Assembly (NCBI GenBank): GCA_902561015.1
Contig: CACENB010000001.1
Span: forward strand, 66,130 to 110,064
DNA from: an uncultured Pelagibacteraceae bacterium
Lineage (GTDB): Bacteria > Pseudomonadota > Alphaproteobacteria > Pelagibacterales > Pelagibacteraceae
DNA length: 43,935 nt
Direction of reading: 5' to 3'
A model generated the notes under the pieces. It searched no databases. It was not told the DNA's origin and saw nothing but the letters and a program-made list of their open reading frames with translations. Below are positions 32,208-40,638 of this stretch, in pieces. The translations under genes and the position numbers were made by a program. Each line of letters starts with the position of its first letter. Positions within the stretch are counted from its first letter, which is position 1.

Positions 32208-33775
32208 TGATCAAAAAATTAATAACATTATTTAAACTTGGAAGAAAAGTCGCAAAATCAGATATTTTAGATATAGTCTCAAAATTTCAAGAGCCACCTT
32301 TATCTATTAAAATATTATTTAAAATTTTATCTTTCTCTTTTTCATCCAAAAATAATAAACGATTAAAAAATAATGAAGGAAAAAACTTATCTAAATCTTT
32401 AGAGTCAATGGGTACAACTTTTATAAAACTAGGTCAATTCTTAGCAACAAGACCAGACATTATTGGCGAAACTTTATCGAAGGAACTTGAAAATCTTCAA
32501 GATAGATTGCCCGCTTTTTCCCAAGATCAAGCAAAAAGAATTATTAATGATGATTTGGGAGTTGATACTTACAACTCAATTATTGATTTAAGCGAACCTG
32601 TTGCAGCCGCATCTATAGCTCAAGTCCATAAAGCTAAAATAGACGATAATGGAATAATAAAAGATGTTGCAATAAAAATTTTGCGCCCTGATATTAAAAA
32701 AATTTTCAATGATGAAATTGATGCTATTATGTTATTTGCATTCTTAATTGAGTCTTTAATAAAAAAAACAAAAAGATTGAAACTTGTAGAGGTAGTTTTT
32801 TTACTCAAAGAAATTACTAATCTTGAAATGGACCTAAGATTTGAGGCAGCTGCTGCAAATGAATACGCAGAAAACACAAAAAATGATATTGGTTTTAATG
32901 TTCCAAAAATTTACTGGAATTATACTAGTGAAAATGTAATGACACTAGACTGGGTAGAGGGTATCTCAATTCGAGAAACTGAAGAGTTAAAAAAAAGGGA
33001 AGTAAATACAAAGAAATTAGCAGAAGATATAATTCAAAATTTTCTCAGACATGCCGTTCGAGACGGTTTTTTTCATGCTGATATGCACCAAGGAAACATT
33101 TTGATAGACAACGATGGCCATATTGTTCCTATTGATTTTGGAATTATGGGCAGGCTGGATAAAATGAGTAAAAGATTTTTAGCTGAAATACTCTTTGGTT
33201 TTATTCAAAGAGACTACAAAAAAGTTGCTGAAGTCCATTTAATTGCAGGTTTAGTGCCGAAAGATGTCCCCATAAATGATCTTGCTCAAGCTTTAAGGTC
33301 TATTGGTGAACCAATTTTTGGTCAAGCAGTTAAAGATATATCTGGTGGAAAATTATTAAAACAACTTTTTGATGTTACAGAAAAATTTAATATGCAAACA
33401 CAACCACAATTATTAATGTTACAAAAAACAATGGTAGTAGTTGAAGGAGTAGCAAGAAAATTAAATCCTGAAACAAACATTTGGACTACATCTAAACCTA
33501 TTCTTGAAAACTGGTTGAAAGAGACAAAAAACCCTATGACCACAATTAATGAAACAATTTATAGCACGTCAGAAGTAATAAAAAGATTACCAGAATTTCC
33601 AGAAATAATGGATAAAGCTAATCAGGCTCTTACCTTTTTAGCTAGTGGACAAATTCCTCAAAACTCAAATTCTTATAATGCATTGAGCGACAAAAGATCT
33701 GAAATGGTGGCTTTCAGAAATCAATCTATAATAGGTTTTTTATTGCTTGTAATTCTTGGTCTTCTAGTATTTTAA
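32207..33775 (+). CDS. ubiB: ABC1/ADCK-family atypical kinase UbiB
   Basis: Atypical kinase/ATPase needed for ubiquinone synthesis, anchored by C-terminal hydrophobic helices (GFLLLVILGLLVF). The 522-residue start MIKKLITLFKLGRKV is chosen because it overlaps the ubiE stop (TAATG); four extra codons upstream are open. Motifs: KLGQFLATRPDI (the KxGQ motif) near 81, the Ala-rich loop VAAASIAQVHKA near 132 in place of a Gly-rich loop, HADMHQGNILID near 293 and DFGIMGRLD near 310. Confidence 0.94.
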   Translation: MIKKLITLFKLGRKVAKSDILDIVSKFQEPPLSIKILFKILSFSFSSKNNKRLKNNEGKNLSKSLESMGTTFIKLGQFLATRPDIIGETLSKELENLQDRLPAFSQDQAKRIINDDLGVDTYNSIIDLSEPVAAASIAQVHKAKIDDNGIIKDVAIKILRPDIKKIFNDEIDAIMLFAFLIESLIKKTKRLKLVEVVFLLKEITNLEMDLRFEAAAANEYAENTKNDIGFNVPKIYWNYTSENVMTLDWVEGISIRETEELKKREVNTKKLAEDIIQNFLRHAVRDGFFHADMHQGNILIDNDGHIVPIDFGIMGRLDKMSKRFLAEILFGFIQRDYKKVAEVHLIAGLVPKDVPINDLAQALRSIGEPIFGQAVKDISGGKLLKQLFDVTEKFNMQTQPQLLMLQKTMVVVEGVARKLNPETNIWTTSKPILENWLKETKNPMTTINETIYSTSEVIKRLPEFPEIMDKANQALTFLASGQIPQNSNSYNALSDKRSEMVAFRNQSIIGFLLLVILGLLVF

Positions 33776-33783
33776 TTCACAAA

Positions 33784-34989
33784 ATGAAAAATTTAGCTAA
33801 CAAAAAAATTTTATTTGTAATTTGTGGAGGAATCTCCGCATATAAAAGTTTAGAATTAATAAGATTATTTAGGAAAAATAAAGCCGATATAAAAACAATT
33901 TTAACAAAGAGTGCTAAAAAATTTGTAACTCCCTTGTCGATCGCTTCATTATCACAAGGGAAAGTTTACGAAGACCTTTTCAGCATAGAAAATGAGTTAG
34001 AAATGGACCACATTGCTTTATCAAGATGGGCTGATGTAATTATTGTTGCTCCTGTAACTGCAAATACTATTTCAAAACTTGCCTCTGGAAATGCTGAAGA
34101 TTTAGCTTCAACTGTTATTCTAGCATCAAGTAAACAAGTTTACTTGGCTCCTGCAATGAATGTAAGAATGTGGGAACATCAATCGACTAAAGATAATCTG
34201 AAAACTTTGAAGAAATATGGTTATAAAGTTATAGGTCCTATTACTGGTGATATGGCATGTGGAGAATATGGTGAGGGCAAAATGTCTGAACCAATCCAAA
34301 TATTTAATGAAATCAAAAATTTTTTTGAAAATAGGAAAGAAAATAAAAAAATTAAAGCTTTGGTTACCGCAGGCCCAACTAATGAATACATTGACCCTGT
34401 AAGATTTATTTCGAATAAATCAAGTGGTAAGCAAGGTTATGAAATTGCAAAATCTCTGCATAAAAGAGGATTTGATACAACTTTAATATCAGGTCCGACT
34501 AATCTAGATATAGATCAAGAAATTAAACTTATAAAAGTTGAAACAGCAGATGAAATGTTTAAAGCTACTCAAAAAAATTTACCAACAGATATTGCTGTTT
34601 TTTCAGCTGCAGTTTCTGATTTTAAGATTGATGTAAAAAGTAAAGATAAAATAAAAAAAAAAGAAAAACTAAATATCAAATTAGAGAGAAATGTTGACAT
34701 TTTGAATTATATTTCAAATCATAATTCAATGAGACCAAAGCTAGTTATTGGTTTTGCAGCCGAGACAAAAAATTTAGACATAAATGCCATAAAAAAACTT
34801 AAAGATAAAAATTGTGACTGGATCATTGCAAATGATGTGTCTAAAAAAAACATTGGTTTTGATAGTGATTATAACGAGGTTACAATTCATTATAATGATT
34901 TTAAAAAGAAAAAAGAGACACTTTCACACAAAAAGAAATCTGAAATCTCTGAGGAGATTGTTGATAGAATTGTTATTCAGATGAATTAA
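33784..34989 (+). CDS. coaBC: Phosphopantothenoylcysteine decarboxylase/synthetase
   Basis: Bifunctional coenzyme A enzyme, 401 residues. The N-terminal CoaC flavoprotein half begins ILFVICGGISAYKSLELIR and has LAPAMNVRMWEH and the ACGEYGEGKM flap with its Cys; the C-terminal CoaB half begins ALVTAGPTNEYIDPVRFISNKSSGKQG and includes the CTP-binding segments VVFSAAVSDF-like AVFSAAVSDFKI. The stop overlaps the dut start as TAATG. Confidence 0.95.
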   Translation: MKNLANKKILFVICGGISAYKSLELIRLFRKNKADIKTILTKSAKKFVTPLSIASLSQGKVYEDLFSIENELEMDHIALSRWADVIIVAPVTANTISKLASGNAEDLASTVILASSKQVYLAPAMNVRMWEHQSTKDNLKTLKKYGYKVIGPITGDMACGEYGEGKMSEPIQIFNEIKNFFENRKENKKIKALVTAGPTNEYIDPVRFISNKSSGKQGYEIAKSLHKRGFDTTLISGPTNLDIDQEIKLIKVETADEMFKATQKNLPTDIAVFSAAVSDFKIDVKSKDKIKKKEKLNIKLERNVDILNYISNHNSMRPKLVIGFAAETKNLDINAIKKLKDKNCDWIIANDVSKKNIGFDSDYNEVTIHYNDFKKKKETLSHKKKSEISEEIVDRIVIQMN

Positions 34990-35426
34990 TGGTCAGAGTA
35001 TTAATTAAAAAACTTGATCCTAGGGTTATTCTTCCATCTTATAAGACCAATGGAGCCTCGGGTATGGACCTAATGGCTTTTGTAAAGGAAAAAATTGTAA
35101 TTAAACCACAAACCTCAGCTTTAATTCCAACAGGATTATCTGTCGCTTTCTCTGAGGATTATGAAATACAAATAAGGCCGCGTTCTGGCTTAGCAGCTAA
35201 AAACAACATTAGTGTTTTAAATACTCCTGGAACTATTGACAGTGATTATAGAGGTGAATTAAAAATTATTATATTTAATTATAGTAATCATGATTTTGTG
35301 GTTAATAATAATGATAGAATTGCACAAATGATTTTGACCCCTATTGCAAAGATGGAGTTAGAGGAAGCAAATGAGTTACCCAAAACTTTGAGAGGAGAGG
35401 GTGGATTTGGCTCAACAGGTAAATGA
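34989..35426 (+). CDS. dut: dUTP diphosphatase
   Basis: Trimeric dUTPase, 145 residues, with all five motifs: GASGMDLMA, RPRSGLAAKNN, NTPGTIDSDYRGEL, DRIAQMIL and the C-terminal RGEGGFGSTG that closes over the substrate. It keeps uracil out of DNA and makes dUMP for thymidylate. It lies between coaBC and the ThiF-like gene, overlapping both starts (TAATG, ATGA). Confidence 0.96.
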   Translation: MVRVLIKKLDPRVILPSYKTNGASGMDLMAFVKEKIVIKPQTSALIPTGLSVAFSEDYEIQIRPRSGLAAKNNISVLNTPGTIDSDYRGELKIIIFNYSNHDFVVNNNDRIAQMILTPIAKMELEEANELPKTLRGEGGFGSTGK

Positions 35427-36172
35427 GTCAAAATTTATATAAAAGCCAGGTCGCGAGATTCTCACGACAAATAATCTTAAAGAATATTGGTACTTTGGGT
35501 CAGAAAAAAATAATTAAATCTAAAGTTCTAATCATTGGAATGGGGGGTTTAGGTTGTTCTGTTGCAGAATTTCTTACTAGAGCAGGTGTAGGTAGTCTAG
35601 GGATAATTGACTTCGATAATGTAGATATAACTAATATTCATCGACAAAGTCTTTATGACGTAAAAGATATAAAAAAATCAAAAGTTATAGTGGCAAAAAA
35701 AAAATTACGTAAAATTAATTCAAACACAAAAGTTAGTTGTTACAAAGTTAAACTCAACAAAAGTAATATCCAAAATATAATAAGCAAATATGATTATATT
35801 GTAGATGGATCAGATAACTTTAAAACTAAGTTTTTGATAAATGATTATTGTAAAAAAACAAAAAAATTTTTAGTGGTAGGAGCCATAAGTAAATTTGATG
35901 GTCATATTTTTACTTTTAATTTTAAAAATAAAAATACACCATGTATAAGATCCTTTTTTCAAGAAAAAGAAATCTCAGATGATATTTTAAATTGTGAATA
36001 TGGTGGTGTTTTAGGGACTGTTGCGGGTATAATCGGTACAATTCAAGCCAATGAAATATTAAAAAAAATTTTGAAAATTGGTAAAAATTTGAATGGATAT
36101 ATCCTTATACTTGATTTACTAAATCTAAATTTTAGAAAAGTTAAATTAAAAAAATTAAAAATATCTAAATAA
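35423..36172 (+). CDS. MoeB/ThiF/HesA-family adenylyltransferase-like protein
   Basis: A 249-residue E1-like protein that would adenylate the C-terminal Gly of a sulfur-carrier protein. The nucleotide loop VLIIGMGGLGCSVAEFLTRAG is near residue 34, with the following DFDNVDITNIHRQSLY and the Asp in DGSDNFKTKFLIND. The region that binds zinc in MoeB is degraded: PCIRSFF has one Cys where PCxxC is expected, and the C-terminal CxxC is absent, ending instead in a Lys-rich tail. The NCEYGGVLGTVAGIIG segment keeps the conserved Cys. The carrier partner is not in the window. Confidence 0.85.
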   Translation: MSQNLYKSQVARFSRQIILKNIGTLGQKKIIKSKVLIIGMGGLGCSVAEFLTRAGVGSLGIIDFDNVDITNIHRQSLYDVKDIKKSKVIVAKKKLRKINSNTKVSCYKVKLNKSNIQNIISKYDYIVDGSDNFKTKFLINDYCKKTKKFLVVGAISKFDGHIFTFNFKNKNTPCIRSFFQEKEISDDILNCEYGGVLGTVAGIIGTIQANEILKKILKIGKNLNGYILILDLLNLNFRKVKLKKLKISK

Positions 36173-36618
36173 TGTTACAAAAAATAATAGTATTACTTAT
36201 TTTAACATTTTTTTATTTATCCAATTCTTTTGCGAATGAAATTTTTCTATCTTTAAAAAAAAGTAAGGTCAATGTCAGATATGGACCTAGCTTAGAGTCA
36301 CCTATAAAATATATTTATAAGAAAATTAATCTTCCAATAAAACAAATTGATAAAAATGAAAATTTTCGAAGGATTATTGATGTAAAAAATAATAGCGGCT
36401 GGATACATGTTTCACAGTTGAAACAAATAAATTCAATTATACCGCTTAAGGATAAAATTTTATTTCAAAAACCATCTAATTTTTCAAAACCTTTGGCAAA
36501 AATTAAAAAAGGTAGAATATTAATTGTTAAAAAATGTAATGAAAATTGGTGTCAAATTAAAACGTCCAAATTTAAAGGATGGATTAAAAACACCAATATT
36601 TGGGGAAAAATTAAATAA
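36172..36618 (+). CDS. Exported bacterial SH3-domain protein
   Basis: A 148-residue protein with signal peptide (MLQKIIVLLILTFFYLSNSFA) followed by two SH3-like repeats: SKVNVRYGPSLESPIKYIYKK...GWIHVSQL and a second ending WCQIKTSKFKGWIKNTNIWG. Such repeats are typical of the bacterial SH3 family of envelope proteins; the ligand is unknown. It is the last gene of the ubiE-to-SH3 run, coupled to the ThiF-like gene by TAATG, and ends in a terminator shared with the opposing Cys-rich gene. Confidence 0.85.
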   Translation: MLQKIIVLLILTFFYLSNSFANEIFLSLKKSKVNVRYGPSLESPIKYIYKKINLPIKQIDKNENFRRIIDVKNNSGWIHVSQLKQINSIIPLKDKILFQKPSNFSKPLAKIKKGRILIVKKCNENWCQIKTSKFKGWIKNTNIWGKIK

Positions 36619-36641
36619 CTTTAAAATATTTAGTTATTTTT
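36613..36641. terminator. Bidirectional terminator hairpin
   Basis: AAATAACT (36613-36620) and AGTTATTT (36632-36639) form a perfect 8-base stem with an 11-base loop. On the plus strand the stem ends in TTTTT (36637-36641). Both stop codons of the flanking convergent genes lie inside the hairpin. The stem is A/T-rich, so efficiency is uncertain. Confidence 0.65.
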
Positions 36642-36813
36642 GTTGCACACACACGTCTTTGATTACTGGCATATTTGCACAATCACCACATTTAGTTTTT
36701 TGCACAATACAACCGTCATCAAGAACTTGAACATCAACAACTTTATCACATTTGGAACAAGTTGAAGAGATTGTAAGCCCACATTTTTTACAATTATAAT
36801 TTTCAATTTGCAT
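36634..36813 (-). CDS. 59-residue Cys-rich zinc-ribbon-like protein
   Basis: The product begins MQIENYNCKKCGLTISSTC. It has eight cysteines: Cys8-x2-Cys11, Cys19-x2-Cys22, Cys35, Cys42-x2-Cys45 and Cys55. The first four fit one short zinc knuckle pair, and Cys35 with 42/45/55 suggest a second metal or redox site. It is acidic to neutral and has no signal peptide. I do not recognise the family. Two close matches to the Fur box lie 46-97 bases upstream with no other gene between, so iron-dependent expression is likely. A different overlapping minus-strand frame (36663-36911) is an AT-rich artefact. Confidence 0.75.
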   Translation of the reverse strand: MQIENYNCKKCGLTISSTCSKCDKVVDVQVLDDGCIVQKTKCGDCANMPVIKDVCVQQK

Positions 36814-36858
36814 ATGTACAAAAATAATATGATGAGAAATGCTTTCAAGAAAAATCTA

Positions 36859-36910
36859 TGAGAATAATTATCATTAGCACATTTTTTTTTGATAATGATA
36901 ATTATTATCA
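36859..36910 (-). promoter_or_regulatory. Tandem Fur-box-like operators
   Basis: TGATAATTATTATCA at 36896-36910 is a perfect TGATAATnATTATCA (7-1-7) site, and the overlapping 19-mer at 36891-36909 matches GATAATGATAATCATTATC at 18 of 19 bases. On the other strand a second 7-1-7 site, at 36859-36873, has one mismatch. Centres are 37 bases apart. They sit between the DUF2061 gene end and the ATG of the Cys-rich gene, both on the minus strand, so they most likely control the latter. Confidence 0.75.
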
Positions 36911-36953
36911 AGATTTATTTGAAAAAAACTAATTATGATTTTTTTAAAAATTT

Positions 36954-37193
36954 TTAATTTTTCGACTTGCTTGCCCACCATTTATCTAAAATGAAATACC
37001 AAACAGAGTTAGCTATTGGTTCAACAATCGCATCAGTCAATGCAATCATAAAAGAAACGTCAGCGACTAACATTAAAACAGTTATAGCTATCGCAAAGTG
37101 TCCAATTGTATAGATTATTGTTCTAAGGATAGAACCTTTATTATTTTGGTAAATATTACCTGCTGCTTTAAATATTCCGCTAGTTATTTCCAT
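36954..37193 (-). CDS. DUF2061-family membrane protein
   Basis: A 79-residue protein with two hydrophobic helices after a short amphipathic start: SILRTIIYTIGHFAIAITVLML and FMIALTDAIVEPIANSVWYFILDKWW. This two-helix layout with a conserved start and an aromatic end matches DUF2061, a family of unknown function. It overlaps the hydroxylase gene upstream by 14 bases and is probably the third gene of the katG transcript. Confidence 0.78.
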   Translation of the reverse strand: MEITSGIFKAAGNIYQNNKGSILRTIIYTIGHFAIAITVLMLVADVSFMIALTDAIVEPIANSVWYFILDKWWASKSKN

Positions 37194-37791
37194 TTTGTTC
37201 CTTAAAAGGGCTTTCTAGAACGCAAGCTACTAAGTGAATTCTAGCCTGTTCCCCACCATTAAAGAAATTGTGATATTTTGTGTTGTTAGTTATCCAAACT
37301 TTACCATCAGCAGGGAGATGTTTTGCAACATTCTCGATTACCATCGAACAACCCTTGTTAGTAATAATTGGTACGTGCAGCCTACACTCTGGGTCTTTAT
37401 GCCAGCTCAGTGTTGACCTTGGCTCTTTTAACAAAAGTCTTACTCTACCCAGTTTAAATCTTTTACTTAACGTGTCATAAACTTCTTTAAAATAAGTATT
37501 CTCAAATTCAGGGATTAATTGAGTGTATTTAGATTCATCTATATCAACATCTCTACAAACTTCTTTTCCAGTTTCATCTGCTATAGTCCAATATTTACCT
37601 CGAATATTATTTCCTTCAATAGAGCTTTTGTCATTTGGAATTTGGTTTAATGATATTGCACCAAAGTGTGTTACTCCAGGAGAGTTAAATTTTTTAGCTT
37701 TTAAAATTTTATCTAAATCTTCCCTTAATCTTGTGATATCAAAATTAAGGTCTGGGACCTCATAAAAATCATCGAAAGTTACTGATGGCAT
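37180..37791 (-). CDS. Aspartyl/asparaginyl beta-hydroxylase-like 2OG-Fe(II) protein
   Basis: A 203-residue 2-oxoglutarate/iron enzyme of the aspartyl/asparaginyl hydroxylase fold. The metal triad is visible: His131 and Asp133 in LSWHKDPECRLHVPI, and His174 in KYHNFFNGGEQARIHLV, with Arg184 placed to bind 2-oxoglutarate. The substrate is unknown. It lies 21 bases after katG and overlaps the DUF2061 gene, so the three are likely one operon. Both katG and this protein need iron. Confidence 0.82.
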   Translation of the reverse strand: MPSVTFDDFYEVPDLNFDITRLREDLDKILKAKKFNSPGVTHFGAISLNQIPNDKSSIEGNNIRGKYWTIADETGKEVCRDVDIDESKYTQLIPEFENTYFKEVYDTLSKRFKLGRVRLLLKEPRSTLSWHKDPECRLHVPIITNKGCSMVIENVAKHLPADGKVWITNNTKYHNFFNGGEQARIHLVACVLESPFKEQNGNN

Positions 37792-37812
37792 AAAATAATC
37801 ATTTAGTTTTTG

Positions 37813-40050
37813 TTAATTTAATTTCAAGTCAAATCTGTCCGAATTCATTACTTTAACCCACGCTGCGATAAAATCATTAACAAATTTATCACCTGAGTCC
37901 TCACATGCATAAACTTCTGCTAATGCTCTTAATTGAGAATTTGACCCAAAAATCAAATCAACTCTTGTCGCTTTCCATTTAATTTTTTGAGTTTTTCTGT
38001 CTTTCCCGACAAAAGTCTGCTCTGATTTATCTTCTTCTTTCCAAGTGGTATTCATATCTAGTAAGTTTATGAAATAATCATTTGTCAGATAACCAGGTCT
38101 TTTTGTAAAAACACCATGTTCTGAATTGTCATAATTAGTGTCTAAAACTCTCATTCCACCTATTAGAGCTGTCATTTCAGGCGCTGTTAAACCCATCAAC
38201 TGAGCCTTATCTACTAATTTTTCTTCTGCAGAAACATTTGAAGCTCCACCATTCAAGTAATTTCTAAAGCCATCTGCTTGTGGTTCTAGAAGGCCAAATG
38301 AATTAATATCAGTTTGGTCTTGTCTCGCATCCCCTCTTCCTGCTGAAAATGGAACTTTAACTTTATAACCAGCTTTTTTTGCGGCCATTTCGACTCCAAC
38401 ACCACCTGCTAGTACAATTAAGTCAGCCATTGAAACACTTTTTTTATTACTGTCAAATTTACTTTTGATTTTACTCAAGGCTTTAATCACATTTGATAAC
38501 TTCTTAGGATTATTAACTTTCCAATTTTTTTGGGGCTCTAACATTATCCTTGCACCATTAGCACCGCCTCTTTTGTCTGATCCTCTAAAAGTTGACGCTG
38601 ACGCCCAAGCGGTAGATACTAAATCTGAAATCGATATTTTTGATTTAGAAATTTTATTTTTCAAATCTTTAATATCTTTTGACTTGAGTTTATATTTTGG
38701 TTTATCTATTGGGTCTTGCCAAATTAACTGTTCTTTTGGAACTTCACTACCAAGATAACAAACTCTAGGACCCATATCTCTGTGAGTTAATTTAAACCAA
38801 GCTCTTGCAAAAGCATCATGAAACTCTTTTGGATTTTGATGAAAATGTTTTGTAATAGGGCCATAACTTGGATCAACTTTCATTGAGATATCAGTTGTTT
38901 GCATCATTGGTGGGTGTAGTACACCTTTCTTATGTGCGTCAGGAACCATTTTAATTTCTTGACCATTTTTCTTAGGCGTCCATTGGTGAGCACCAGCAGG
39001 GCTTTTTGTAAGCTCCCATTCATGTCCATATAAACAATCTAAATAGCCCATGTCCCATCTAATGGGATTTTGAGTCCAGGCGCCCTCAATACCACTGCTT
39101 ATTGTATCAACACCTTTTCCAGATTTATATCCGCTATTCCATCCAGTAGACTGGTCTTGAAGTTTTGAAGCCTCAGGATCAGGACCCTTAAATGATTCGG
39201 ATGCTGCACCATGAGATTTTCCAAACGTATGTCCTCCAGCAACTAATGCAGCTGTCTCATAATCATTCATAGCCATTCTTCCAAATGTCTCTCTAATATC
39301 ATGTGCTGCAAGTTTAGGATCTGGATTAGCATCAGGACCTTGTGGATTAACATAAATTAAACCCATGTGAGATGCTCCTAAAGGCTGTTCTAAATCTCTC
39401 TTCCCACTATATCTCTCAACACCTAACATTTCTTTTTCTGAGCCCCAATAGATATCGTCTTCTGGCTCCCAAATGTCTGTTCTACCAGCTCCAAAACCAA
39501 AAGTTTTGAAACCCATTGAGTCTAACGCAACATTACCAACAAGTATAAATAAATCAGCCCATGAAATTTTTCTTCCGTACTTCTTTTTGATCGGCCATAA
39601 AAGCAATCTAGCTTTATCCAAATTCACATTATCTGGCCAAGAATTAAGAGGAGCAAATCTTTGATTACCTGTTCCAGCTCCACCTCTACCATCACCAGTT
39701 CTGTAAGTTCCTGCAGCATGCCAAGCAAGCCTAATAAAGAGTGGTCCATAATGACCGTAATCAGCTGGCCACCACTCTTGTGAGTCAGTCATTAATTTTT
39801 TTAAATCTTTTTTTAGTGCTTTATAATTGAGTTTTTTAAACTCTTTAGCGTAACTAAATTTTTTATCCATAGGGTTAGATAAATTTGAGTGCTGACTAAG
39901 AATTTTAAGATTTAGGCTATTAGGCCAAAAATCTCTCACAGTTTGTCCCCGCCCTGCAGAAAACTTTGCGGGTGTTCCTGCCCCCGTAAAAGGACATTTG
40001 CTCATTTGATTTGCTTTAAAAGATTTATCTTTAAAATTTTCAGTACTCAT
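37813..40050 (-). CDS. katG: Catalase-peroxidase
   Basis: Heme enzyme that destroys hydrogen peroxide, 745 residues in the usual two-domain form. Distal Arg107, Trp110 and His111 lie in [12 protein letters not shown]; proximal His274 is in [13 protein letters not shown]. The Trp110-Tyr233-Met259 crosslink residues needed for catalase activity all occur ([18 protein letters not shown]). A second, heme-free domain follows from about residue 430. The ATG has a good ribosome site (AAAGGA, 6 bases upstream). The promoter region contains TTGACA and an Irr-box-like site. The gene heads a likely katG-hydroxylase-DUF2061 operon. Confidence 0.97.
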   Translation of the reverse strand: MSTENFKDKSFKANQMSKCPFTGAGTPAKFSAGRGQTVRDFWPNSLNLKILSQHSNLSNPMDKKFSYAKEFKKLNYKALKKDLKKLMTDSQEWWPADYGHYGPLFIRLAWHAAGTYRTGDGRGGAGTGNQRFAPLNSWPDNVNLDKARLLLWPIKKKYGRKISWADLFILVGNVALDSMGFKTFGFGAGRTDIWEPEDDIYWGSEKEMLGVERYSGKRDLEQPLGASHMGLIYVNPQGPDANPDPKLAAHDIRETFGRMAMNDYETAALVAGGHTFGKSHGAASESFKGPDPEASKLQDQSTGWNSGYKSGKGVDTISSGIEGAWTQNPIRWDMGYLDCLYGHEWELTKSPAGAHQWTPKKNGQEIKMVPDAHKKGVLHPPMMQTTDISMKVDPSYGPITKHFHQNPKEFHDAFARAWFKLTHRDMGPRVCYLGSEVPKEQLIWQDPIDKPKYKLKSKDIKDLKNKISKSKISISDLVSTAWASASTFRGSDKRGGANGARIMLEPQKNWKVNNPKKLSNVIKALSKIKSKFDSNKKSVSMADLIVLAGGVGVEMAAKKAGYKVKVPFSAGRGDARQDQTDINSFGLLEPQADGFRNYLNGGASNVSAEEKLVDKAQLMGLTAPEMTALIGGMRVLDTNYDNSEHGVFTKRPGYLTNDYFINLLDMNTTWKEEDKSEQTFVGKDRKTQKIKWKATRVDLIFGSNSQLRALAEVYACEDSGDKFVNDFIAAWVKVMNSDRFDLKLN

Positions 40051-40085
40051 TATTTTCCTTTAGATTAATTCGTTATAGAGTGTAG

Positions 40086-40112
40086 TTTATAATGATTCTA
40101 AAAAGCTGTCAA
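40086..40112 (-). promoter_or_regulatory. katG promoter with Irr-box-like operator in the spacer
   Basis: On the minus strand TTGACA (40112-40107) is a perfect -35. TTTAGAATCATTATAAA (40102-40086) lies directly in the -35/-10 region; it matches the Irr/ICE-type half-site pattern TTTAGAA-N3-TTCTAAA at 13 of 14 bases, and also the PerR-type TTATAATnATTATAA at 13 of 14. A regulator bound there would cover the promoter. The site is 36-52 bases before the ATG. Confidence 0.65.
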
Positions 40113-40145
40113 TTGGTTTAAAATGACGCTAAAGAAAACAAATAA

Positions 40146-40544
40146 TTAGTCTTCTAGCTTAACAAGAACTTCTACAGATTTAATCTTTTTACCGTTTATT
40201 TTTTTTAAGATGTTTATTGGGCCTACATCAGAATTTTCTAAATCGATTAACTTTTCATCTTTTAAATCATAAAAATGATGGTGATCGGTAACATTTGTAT
40301 CAAAATAAGTTTGGTTTGAATTAATCGGGATCTGTTTAAGGTATCCTTTTTTTTCAAAAGCATGAACAGTATTATAAATTGTTGCTAATGAAATTTTGTT
40401 ATTTTTTTGTTTCTTAATTTTCTGATCTAGCTCATTAATCGTGAAATGAAATGTCTTTTCTGTATCAAATAAAACCTCACATATTTGAAGTCTTTGTTTA
40501 GTTGGTCGTAATCCAGAATTTCTTAATTTATCGATATATTTCAC
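40146..40544 (-). CDS. irr: Fur-family regulator, Irr-like (PerR-like possible)
   Basis: A 132-residue Fur-family repressor starting at GTG. The winged helix is GLRPTKQRLQICEVLF...SLATIYNTVHAFEKKGYLKQI. The metal/heme region NQTYFDTNVTDHHHFYD has the DHHHFY form of Irr rather than the HHHH/CxxC pattern of Fur; no CxxC pair is present. Irr proteins respond to heme or iron status, and the position directly before fabA-fabB-fabI is the one I recall for irr in rhizobia. A PerR-type role is possible because katG is adjacent. An identical-type box precedes this gene (40563-40579), suggesting self-regulation. Confidence 0.8.
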   Translation of the reverse strand: MKYIDKLRNSGLRPTKQRLQICEVLFDTEKTFHFTINELDQKIKKQKNNKISLATIYNTVHAFEKKGYLKQIPINSNQTYFDTNVTDHHHFYDLKDEKLIDLENSDVGPINILKKINGKKIKSVEVLVKLED

Positions 40545-40562
40545 TATTTAACCGTATTGTTA

Positions 40563-40579
40563 TTTAAAATTATTCTAAA
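40563..40579 (-). promoter_or_regulatory. Irr-box-like operator between irr and fabA
   Basis: TTTAAAATTATTCTAAA, read on the other strand as TTTAGAA-TAA-TTTTAAA, matches TTTAGAA-N3-TTCTAAA at 13 of 14 bases. It is 19 bases before the irr GTG and lies 20 bases upstream of a fabA-side TATAAT (40600-40605), about where a -35 element would be, so it might influence both divergent genes. Confidence 0.55.
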
Positions 40580-40638
40580 CTGAGATTAAATTTATATTAT
40601 ATAATGGTAAAATCAAGTAAATAAGGATACTCAATTCT

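Noticed and set aside
36663..36911. Minus-strand frame starting with a run of Ile and Lys
   Set aside because: It overlaps the Fur boxes and the Cys-rich gene in another frame, and its composition is what AT-rich DNA gives by chance; the 36634-36813 frame has ordered CxxC pairs.
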